Of a stretch of DNA of 8,062 bases, positions 1 through 6,031 are shown piece after piece; positions within the stretch are counted from its first letter, which is position 1; each line of letters starts with the position of its first letter. The translations under genes and the position numbers were made by a program. The notes under the pieces were generated by a model. That model did no database searches. It had not been told where the DNA came from and saw only the letters and a program-made list of their open reading frames with translations. This DNA is from an uncultured Planctomycetaceae bacterium (GTDB taxonomy: Bacteria > Planctomycetota > Planctomycetia > Pirellulales > UBA1268), in NCBI GenBank assembly GCA_903949225.1, contig CAJAYZ010000110.1, forward strand, positions 1 through 8,062, in the 5' to 3' direction.

Positions 1-1659
1 CGGGTTGCCGTGGTCTTGGAGCGACAGCGGCAGGGCGTCGGCGTGCTGCTCATAGCGCGGCGGATCGGCCCAGCTCGTCGTGCCCAGGATCACCGTGTCG
101 GCGTGGATCGCCACGCCGTTGTGGAGGACGCTGACGCGGCCGGGCTTCTCGAGTGACCCGTCAGCGGCAAAGCGGGGACGGGTGAAGAAGATGTCATAGG
201 TCTGCCATTCTCCGGGAGCACGGCAGGCGTTCACCGCTGGCGGCTGCTGCTTATAAAGCGAGCCGCACTGGCCGTCGGGGTAGGTGAGCGGGCCGTCGGT
301 GCCGTCCTCGAAGGAATCGAGGATCTGGATCTCGTACTTCCCCATGAAATAGACCCCTGAATTGCCACGCCCTTGCCCGGCCCCGGCGGCCGGCTTTGGC
401 GTCCGAAACTCGACGTGCACCTGGCAATCGCCGAAGTCTTCCTTCGTGGTGATCGTGGCGCCGCCGACGGTGGCAATCCCGTCCTTCACAGCCCACTTTT
501 CGCCGCCGTGCCAGGCGTCGAGGTTGTTGCCGTCGAAGAGGACGATCGCGTCGGCGGGAATTGGCGCCGGCTGCTCCGGGGCCGGCCCCGGATTCACCAC
601 CCGCGGCCGCGGCCAGGAAATCGCCGACTTCCACTCGCTGCTCGGGAACTTCTTGCCGAGAAGATAGTCATGGCGGGAGCGGAGCGATTCGGTGATCCGC
701 CGGACTTTGGCCTCGGCAGCGCCGATCGACAGACCGGGGGCGATGCCGGGGCGGAGATGGCCTGCGGCGGAGAGGTAGGCGTCGCGGAGGAGCGTCATCC
801 GCTCGTGGCATTCCGGAAGGAAGTTCGCAAACCACTCCGGCTTCTCTTCGGCAGCCGTCTTCGCGTCGCCGAGGGCCGCGAGCACGCCGCGGCAGATCGC
901 CCACTGGCCGGCGTCGTCGGGATGGACGGCGTCGGGGATGAAGGTGAAGGTGGGATCCTCTTTCCGCTTGGCGTCGAGGAGGGCCTTCATCGGCGTGTGG
1001 GTGTCGATCACCGTCCAGCCATCGGCCCGCTTCGAGAGGAGCCAGGTCGAGTATTCCTGGAGTACCCCTTCGTAGTCGGCGTCGCCGGCGGGGTGATTCG
1101 TGCCGGGGCGGCCGTCGTAGACCGGCGGCGTGAGATGGATGATCTTTGCGCCGGTCTTCTCCACCTCATCGTGGAGCTTTTTGATCCCGGCCTTGTAGGC
1201 GGCGAAACGGGTGTCGTCGAGCGGCAGATAGATGCCGCAGTTCATCCCGTAGCAGGCGATGACGAGATCGGGCTTCACCACCGAGAGAACGCGCGCGAGC
1301 CGTTCATGGACATCGGGGCGGGGGAACTGGCCGCCGGCATGCCCCTCCTCGGAGAGCCCGGAGCAGGTCTCGCTCGGCAGCCCGACCGCGATCACGTCGC
1401 CCGTCAGTCCCTTGGCCTCCATCCAGGCCGAGAGCGCCGACACCCAGCGACCGTCGTAGGTGATGCTGTCACCGAGGACGCAGATCCGCTTTGCGGCCGC
1501 GAGCATCTCGAGGGGGCTTGCCGCCGCGGCGGCGACCGGCTCGGCGGCGACCGGCTCGGCGGCCCCGGCCACGGCGATCGGGGAAACGCCAGGAATGGCG
1601 AGGGTGAGGAGCAGTGCGGCCACCGGGGCGCAGGAGCCCCCACGGATCGAAGCGAACAT
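1..1659 (-). CDS. Exported SGNH/GDSL hydrolase fused to DUF1080 (3-keto-disaccharide hydrolase-like) domain, 3' end outside window
   Basis: The open frame runs 553 codons from ATG at 1659 to the window edge with no stop. Residues 1-32 look like a signal peptide, followed by an Ala/Pro/Glu linker with a repeated AEPVA. Residues about 57-265 form an SGNH hydrolase domain: GDSIT with the nucleophile Ser65, Gly93 (block II), GMN with Asn140 (block III), and DAVH with Asp243 and His246 (block V). An alpha-helical stretch of about 100 residues follows. From about residue 369 there is a DUF1080/PF06439 domain opening with LFDGNNLDAWHG and carrying GNSGVYFMGKYEIQILDS. Members of that family include 3-keto-disaccharide hydrolases, and its fold is concanavalin-like. 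The last visible residues, LSLQDHGNP, match the usual C-terminal motif, so probably only 10-20 residues are missing. Family knowledge suggests an esterase or lipase-like activity on a glycan plus sugar binding or cleavage; the substrate is unknown. It is the last visible gene of the minus-strand cassette, 120 bp after the second propeller gene. A GGGGGGA stretch 7 nt upstream may serve as a weak ribosome binding site. Confidence 0.9.
   Translation of the reverse strand, partial: MFASIRGGSCAPVAALLLTLAIPGVSPIAVAGAAEPVAAEPVAAAAASPLEMLAAAKRICVLGDSITYDGRWVSALSAWMEAKGLTGDVIAVGLPSETCSGLSEEGHAGGQFPRPDVHERLARVLSVVKPDLVIACYGMNCGIYLPLDDTRFAAYKAGIKKLHDEVEKTGAKIIHLTPPVYDGRPGTNHPAGDADYEGVLQEYSTWLLSKRADGWTVIDTHTPMKALLDAKRKEDPTFTFIPDAVHPDDAGQWAICRGVLAALGDAKTAAEEKPEWFANFLPECHERMTLLRDAYLSAAGHLRPGIAPGLSIGAAEAKVRRITESLRSRHDYLLGKKFPSSEWKSAISWPRPRVVNPGPAPEQPAPIPADAIVLFDGNNLDAWHGGEKWAVKDGIATVGGATITTKEDFGDCQVHVEFRTPKPAAGAGQGRGNSGVYFMGKYEIQILDSFEDGTDGPLTYPDGQCGSLYKQQPPAVNACRAPGEWQTYDIFFTRPRFAADGSLEKPGRVSVLHNGVAIHADTVILGTTSWADPPRYEQHADALPLSLQDHGNP
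1527..1563 (-). repeat. 15-bp tandem duplication in the post-signal linker
   Basis: The unit GACCGGCTCGGCGGC (plus strand) occurs twice back to back at 1534-1548 and 1549-1563, and the 15-base periodicity extends left to 1527. It encodes AEPVA-AEPVA just after the signal peptide of the SGNH/DUF1080 protein. The unit is a multiple of three, so copy-number change would lengthen or shorten the linker without breaking the frame. Confidence 0.85.
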
Positions 1660-1727
1660 CAGAGAATCCCCCCGGAAAAGGACCGCTTCCCACCGATGGC
1701 AAGCGGCGGATGACATGGCACGATCCG

Positions 1728-1762
1728 CCGGCCCTGCCGCACCGGAAGGGCGGCAGGGCCGG
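1728..1762 (-). terminator. GC hairpin after the second propeller gene (terminator-like, no U-tract)
   Basis: A perfect 13-bp inverted repeat (CCGGCCCTGCCGC at 1728-1740 and its complement at 1750-1762) encloses a 9-nt loop. It begins 17 bases beyond the TAA stop of the propeller gene on the minus strand. No T-run follows on that strand, so it is not a canonical intrinsic terminator. It could be a terminator of the U-less kind, a processing or stability hairpin at the mRNA 3' end, or an attenuator lowering expression of the SGNH/DUF1080 gene that starts at 1659. The hairpin is seen directly; its role is inferred. Confidence 0.6.
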
Positions 1763-1779
1763 GGAACTGGTGCATCTGG

Positions 1780-3456
1780 TTACTTCACCTCGGGCGTCGC
1801 CCCTTCGCGGATCGCGAACAGGTGGCTCTTGTTGGCGATGTAGAGCGTGCCGCCGGCGACGATCGGCGTCGAGTAAACGCTGTTGCCCATGTTGACCTCG
1901 GCGACGAGATTCTTCTCTGCCGAAAGATCGAAGATCGAGATGTCGCCATCCTCGTCGCCGACGTAGATCTTGCCGTCAGCGATCATCGGAGAGCCCCAAC
2001 TCGCTGCCAGCATGTCGTGCGTCCATTGCGGCTTGCCGGTCTTCACGTCGACACAGTGCACGAGCCCGCTGAAATCGGGGATCACGAGGAGGCCGTCCTT
2101 GATGGCGACGGTGCCGCAGGTGCGGTGCATCGTCTCGTCGAAGTCGAGCTTGCCGTTGCCGTTGGCGTCGAAGCCCGGGTAGTGCCAGACGGCGGCAGAG
2201 TTGGGATTCGGACGGGCGACCTCCCCCTGCTCCTTGATGACCGCCTGATTGCGGCGGTGCGGGAGCGACTTGGTCGGATCGGCGACGTTGACGGCGAGTT
2301 CGGGGCTCACGTCACCACGCTTCGTCGGATCGATGCACCACAGGTGGCCGACACCCTCGCCATGCTCCGGATCCTCGCCGACGGCCACATAGACCAGCCC
2401 GTCATGAATGACCGGCGTGCCAATGATGTGATTCCTGTCGGCGCGGCCGCCGAGGACGTACTTCGATTCCTTCGGATTGGCATCGAACTGCCAGAGGAGC
2501 TTCGCCTTGCCGTTGTCGCCGCGGGCGTCGAAGCCATACACCCAGCCATCGCCGCCACCGAAGATCACCTGCGGGACGTCGTCGATGACGGCGTAGGAGG
2601 GGCTCGACCACTGGCCGTGGAGGACGTTGGCCCCCGGCGAGCCGTCGGCCCACAGCACCTTGCCGTCGCGCTTGTCGACGCAGAGGAAGCTCGGAGCGGC
2701 GGCATTGGGGAGATTGAGGTGCCCCTCGTCGACGCCGTTGCTCGTATTGACGAAGAGGAGATCGCCGACAGCGGTGACGCTGCAGGAACACATGTTGTGC
2801 TGCGAGACGCCGAGTTCCTTCATCATGTCGAGAACCCAAACGGTGTCCGACTCATCGGAGCCCTGCATCTTCTCCCCGGTGAACGGACCGTCGTTCTCGC
2901 CGTCGCGGAAGCCCTCCGTATCGAGGCACTTCACTTCGCCGCGGCTGGTGACGTACCACAGCCGGTCGCCCTCGACATACGGCGAGCAGCAGATCCCCTG
3001 GAGCGGCCAGTCGTGGACGCGGCCGGTGGGGAGTTTCTCGCTCGAATCCTGCCAGAGAAAGCTGCCGTCGTTGGTGTTGAAGGCGAGGAGACAGCCGAGA
3101 TCGACGCTCGATGGATAGCGGCCGATCCAGCCCTTGCCGTTGTTGGTGCCGACGTAGGCCTTGCCCCCGGCGACGACCGGGTTGCCGTAGCTCTGGCTCC
3201 CGAGTTGGGCCACCCAGGCAATGTTCCGGCTCGTCTCCGGCTTCCAGGCGCCCGTCTCGGCGTCAAACTGGCCCGGATCCCAATCGATCGGCAGCGGGCC
3301 TGACTCGGGCGCGTTGTTGCGTGAAGCGGATCCGCCCCACTGATTCCAGTCGCCATCCTCGGCCAGGGCCGGGGCGACGGCAAGCACGCCCGCCACGGCA
3401 AGCGCGCCGAGGGAGCGGAGAGCACAACGGGGTGAAAGACGGGGACGGGACGTCAT
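1780..3456 (-). CDS. Exported PQQ-like beta-propeller protein with EF-hand loop
   Basis: The protein has 558 residues. The start is ATG at 3456, because a typical signal peptide follows at once (Arg-rich n-region, hydrophobic core about residues 15-30, probable cleavage after APALA at residue 32) and because this ATG overlaps the stop of the upstream gene as ATGA. A longer frame reaches 3588 but its added residues overlap the upstream coding end. The mature part is a string of propeller blades with the recurrent pattern of a beta hairpin, DG/GG turn and W or D-G-K: NPVVAGGKAYVGTNN, SPYVEGDRLWYVT, GTPVIHDGLVYVAVG, GSPMIADGKIYVGDEDG, STPIVAGGTLYIAN. This is a BamB/PQQ-like repeat family common in planctomycetes. 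Residues 430-441 (DANGNGKLDFDE) form a canonical 12-residue EF-hand calcium loop. Cysteines include a vicinal pair (156-157) and a CxC (223, 225). No CxxCH haem motif is present, so a quinohaemoprotein dehydrogenase is unlikely. The cellular role is unknown; periplasmic or surface scaffolding or binding is the best guess. Confidence 0.87.
   Translation of the reverse strand: MTSRPRLSPRCALRSLGALAVAGVLAVAPALAEDGDWNQWGGSASRNNAPESGPLPIDWDPGQFDAETGAWKPETSRNIAWVAQLGSQSYGNPVVAGGKAYVGTNNGKGWIGRYPSSVDLGCLLAFNTNDGSFLWQDSSEKLPTGRVHDWPLQGICCSPYVEGDRLWYVTSRGEVKCLDTEGFRDGENDGPFTGEKMQGSDESDTVWVLDMMKELGVSQHNMCSCSVTAVGDLLFVNTSNGVDEGHLNLPNAAAPSFLCVDKRDGKVLWADGSPGANVLHGQWSSPSYAVIDDVPQVIFGGGDGWVYGFDARGDNGKAKLLWQFDANPKESKYVLGGRADRNHIIGTPVIHDGLVYVAVGEDPEHGEGVGHLWCIDPTKRGDVSPELAVNVADPTKSLPHRRNQAVIKEQGEVARPNPNSAAVWHYPGFDANGNGKLDFDETMHRTCGTVAIKDGLLVIPDFSGLVHCVDVKTGKPQWTHDMLAASWGSPMIADGKIYVGDEDGDISIFDLSAEKNLVAEVNMGNSVYSTPIVAGGTLYIANKSHLFAIREGATPEVK
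3453..3456 (-). promoter_or_regulatory. ATGA stop-start overlap coupling the two propeller genes
   Basis: The TGA stop of the large propeller gene (3455-3453) and the ATG of the next propeller gene (3456-3454) share bases as ATGA. No strong Shine-Dalgarno sequence stands at a good distance upstream, only AGGGA about 15 nt away, so re-initiation by terminating ribosomes is the likely route. This fixes the downstream start and implies translational coupling of the two proteins. Confidence 0.85.
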
Positions 3457-5939
3457 GGCTGCTTGTTCCCTGAGGTGACGGGGGAGACCGACACATTGTC
3501 GATGAAGATTTCGGAGTCCTTCGACTGACCAAAAAAGCCGGGGCTGCCCTGGAGGTTGCCGCCGGCATGGACGCCCTCGATCGTCCATTCGGCAGGCTCA
3601 GCCTCGCCACGGGGCCAGACTTTGCCACGGAGGATCGCCCCCTCGGGCGCGGTGCGGGCCTCGAGGACGAACGTGTACCACTTTCCCGCTTCCCAGGCGA
3701 AGGGAACGGTCTTGGAGAAGTGCGTGGCGACCTGCGGCGGCCAGGTGCGGAGTTGGAGTTGCTGGCTGGCGCCCATGAGATCGAGCGTGTAGCGCTGGGC
3801 GATCAGCCCCATGTCGGGCATCCGCGCCTTCTCAAGCGCCGCGGGATTACCGAAGGCCTTGGCGAAAGCCTCGGCGTCGCTACCGGCCGGCTTGGCCGCG
3901 TCACCGGCAGCCGGCGTCGCCGGATCGCCCGGCTTGCCGACTCCCGATTCCGCCGCGCGGAAGTCGGCCCGGATCGAATAGTCGTGGAGATCGATCGGGC
4001 CGATCCAGCCCTGCGACCGCGTTCCCTTGGCGATCGTCGTGATCTTCACGAGCACCTTGCTGCCGTCGACCTCGCGGACGACGTGCCGGTACCGCATCCC
4101 GATCCAGGGGAGGGGGGGCTCCCCCTTCACGACGCCCGTCTTCGCATCCTTGTCGAGCGTGATCTCCTCGAAGTCAAACTTCCACGGCAGCGGCGGCATC
4201 GAGCGAATCCGTGCCTTGCCGGCGAGTTTGCCCACCTTGGCCGTCACGATCGAGGCGGCGTGCTTGCCGGCCGGCGCCGTAAAGGTGCCGTCCGCCGCCA
4301 CCGCACCGGCGGTGGCCGCGAACTCCGCCGGAGATTCCTTGACGAACCGGCCGGCCGCGTCGAAGAGGCGGGCCTTGAGCTTGATGGTGCCACCGGCTGC
4401 CACCTGGGCCTCGGCGGGAACGATCTGCACGGTGGCCGGTTCCCCGGGCTTCCCCGCCGTGGCGGCTGCGACCCTCTCGGGGCTCGTCTCCACCGCCGCG
4501 TCGCTCCCCTTGGCGTCGGGCTTGCCGATGCAGATAAGCCGTTCGCCAGTCGTGAGATAGATCCGGCCATTGCAGGCGATCGGCGAGGCCGTGACTTCGT
4601 CGGCCTCCGGGAGCCGCATCCGGTTGACGAACTTCAGGCCATCGGCCGTCGGTGCGAGGACGTGCCAGCCGCCGGTCGAGCAGACGTAGAGCTTGCCATC
4701 GGCCACCAGCGGACTGCCACGGACGATCGTGCCGAGGAGCTTCTGTGGCTTGCCGACCGGCTCGCCGGTGTTCTTGTCGAAGGCATAAACCTTCGCGCCG
4801 TCGTCGATGAAGTAGATCCTCTCCCCGAGTGTCACCGGCATCGCCCGGCCGTCCATCACCCCCTTCTTCTGCCACTTCACCGCCACCTTTGTGATGTCGG
4901 TGTTCGGGCTGGGGGGGCCGGGCGGGGCTGCCGGAGCACCAGTGGCCGCGGGCGCCGGAGCGGCTGGAGCCGCTGGCGGGACTGCCGTGGCGTCGAAGGC
5001 AGTCACCGATCCCATCGTCGTGTTGTCGAGATTCTCCTCGGCCTGCGACATGTAGACAGTCGTGCCCTCGACGAGCGGCGGCACGTTGAGGCCGCGGCGG
5101 GAGAGCTTGAAGTTCCACACGGCCTTGCCGGTGCGTGGCTGGAAGTTCCACACGCTCCCGTCGCTCGAGCCGAAGACGAGCGCCGCCTGACCGCCGAAAT
5201 CGGCGATCGAGGGAGTGGAGTAGGTGGTGTCTTCGGGGAGCTCCTTGGTGCCGTTCATCCACCGCACCTCGCCGGTCTTTGCGTCCATTCCGAGGAAGCG
5301 GTGGGCCGGGCGGGCGGTGTCACCCCAGCCGGTGACGACGGCGCTGGCGATGACGAGGTCTTCGAAGACCACCGGGATGTTCGTGCGGCCACCGTAGGTG
5401 GAGAGGAAGCCAAACTCCTCATGGAGGGAGCGGTTCCACTTCGTCTTGCCGGTGACGGCATCGATTGCCGAGAAGGCGCCGCAGACGCCATGGGCGAAGA
5501 TCGTCTTCGTCGCCGGATCGGCGACCACCGCCGACCAGCCGACGCGCTCCGAGGGAACGTCGGAGAGATAGACGTTGAAGACATTTTCCCAGATCTTCTC
5601 CCCCGTCACCGCATCGAGGCAGACGACCTTCTCGGCTTCCTCGGCCGTGCCCGCCTTGTGGCGGATGAGGGTGTAGAGCCGGCCATCGAGGATCACCGGC
5701 GTCGAGATCCCCCCCGCCTCCTCGCTCGTCCAAAGGACGTTGGTCCCCTTCTCGGGGTCGAAGGAATCGACGTAGCCGGTGCCGGCGGCGTGGCGGTCGG
5801 CGCTGGGCCCGCGCCAATCAGGCCACTCGTCGCCCCTCGCTCCGGCGGCGGCAACAACGATGCCGACGACTGGGAGGAGGAGGGAGACGAACTCCCGAAT
5901 GAGATGGCCGGGAAGGGAGCGGTCGGCGGACTGGGTCAT
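3453..5939 (-). CDS. Exported multidomain protein: PQQ-like beta-propeller, Ig-like domain, LamG/DUF1080-like C-terminal domain
   Basis: The protein has 828 residues. ATG at 5939 is chosen because a hydrophobic export segment follows (about residues 13-33, cleavage possible after ARG at 36) and the mature start DEWPDWRGPSADR is typical of planctomycete propeller proteins. The frame stays open to 6386, but that extension would overlap the upstream gene by 355 bases and reads as low-complexity shadow sequence. Residues about 38-475 are propeller blades (STPVILDGRLYTL, AIDAVTGKTKW, YSTPSIADFGG, GSPLVADGKLYVC, ASPIACNGRIYLTTGERL). An Ala/Pro-rich stretch at 319-347 interrupts them. Residues about 501-580 resemble a bacterial Ig-like domain (VQIVPAEAQVAAGGTIKL, then ADGTFTAPAGK). 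Residues about 584-820 look like a concanavalin/LamG or DUF1080-type jelly roll (FDFEE, DYSIRADFR, GKWYTFVLEAR, IFIDNVSVSP) with an Ala/Gly/Pro insertion at 664-690. No haem c motif or obvious catalytic set is visible. It probably binds or scaffolds at the cell surface. It lies 92 bp after the FGE-like gene and overlaps the next propeller gene by 4 bp. Confidence 0.83.
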   Translation of the reverse strand: MTQSADRSLPGHLIREFVSLLLPVVGIVVAAAGARGDEWPDWRGPSADRHAAGTGYVDSFDPEKGTNVLWTSEEAGGISTPVILDGRLYTLIRHKAGTAEEAEKVVCLDAVTGEKIWENVFNVYLSDVPSERVGWSAVVADPATKTIFAHGVCGAFSAIDAVTGKTKWNRSLHEEFGFLSTYGGRTNIPVVFEDLVIASAVVTGWGDTARPAHRFLGMDAKTGEVRWMNGTKELPEDTTYSTPSIADFGGQAALVFGSSDGSVWNFQPRTGKAVWNFKLSRRGLNVPPLVEGTTVYMSQAEENLDNTTMGSVTAFDATAVPPAAPAAPAPAATGAPAAPPGPPSPNTDITKVAVKWQKKGVMDGRAMPVTLGERIYFIDDGAKVYAFDKNTGEPVGKPQKLLGTIVRGSPLVADGKLYVCSTGGWHVLAPTADGLKFVNRMRLPEADEVTASPIACNGRIYLTTGERLICIGKPDAKGSDAAVETSPERVAAATAGKPGEPATVQIVPAEAQVAAGGTIKLKARLFDAAGRFVKESPAEFAATAGAVAADGTFTAPAGKHAASIVTAKVGKLAGKARIRSMPPLPWKFDFEEITLDKDAKTGVVKGEPPLPWIGMRYRHVVREVDGSKVLVKITTIAKGTRSQGWIGPIDLHDYSIRADFRAAESGVGKPGDPATPAAGDAAKPAGSDAEAFAKAFGNPAALEKARMPDMGLIAQRYTLDLMGASQQLQLRTWPPQVATHFSKTVPFAWEAGKWYTFVLEARTAPEGAILRGKVWPRGEAEPAEWTIEGVHAGGNLQGSPGFFGQSKDSEIFIDNVSVSPVTSGNKQP

Positions 5940-6007
5940 GGGGATTCCGTCATGAAGGGGACGGGAAATGCAGGATGTGCAGGCCTGAATGGCTGTCGGA
6001 CCGTGTG

Positions 6008-6025
6008 CCGGGGGCGGGCCCCCGG
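6008..6025 (-). terminator. Short GC hairpin just after the FGE-like gene
   Basis: A perfect 7-bp stem (CCGGGGG at 6008-6014 with CCCCCGG at 6019-6023 plus 6024-6025) closes a 4-nt loop. It starts 6 bases past the TGA stop of the FGE-like gene on the minus strand and lies about 70 bases before the next start. No T-run follows. It could be a weak terminator or an mRNA 3'-end stabiliser that tunes the ratio of the first gene to the rest of the cassette. Confidence 0.5.
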
Positions 6026-6031
6026 AATCGC

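Noticed and set aside
373..1713. Long plus-strand open frames opposite the other cassette genes (373-1713, 1822-3303, 5975-7330)
   Set aside because: All are antisense shadows of real minus-strand genes with recognisable families; none has a convincing start context or domain of its own.
3457..3588. An upstream extension of the second propeller gene to an ATG at 3588
   Set aside because: The extra 44 residues overlap the end of the preceding gene and would displace the signal peptide; the ATGA-coupled start at 3456 fits better.
1780..5939. Quinoprotein (PQQ-dependent) alcohol dehydrogenases
   Set aside because: The repeats are PQQ-like, but no CxxCH haem motif is visible and I could not see a dehydrogenase catalytic set; the proteins fit the non-catalytic propeller families better.
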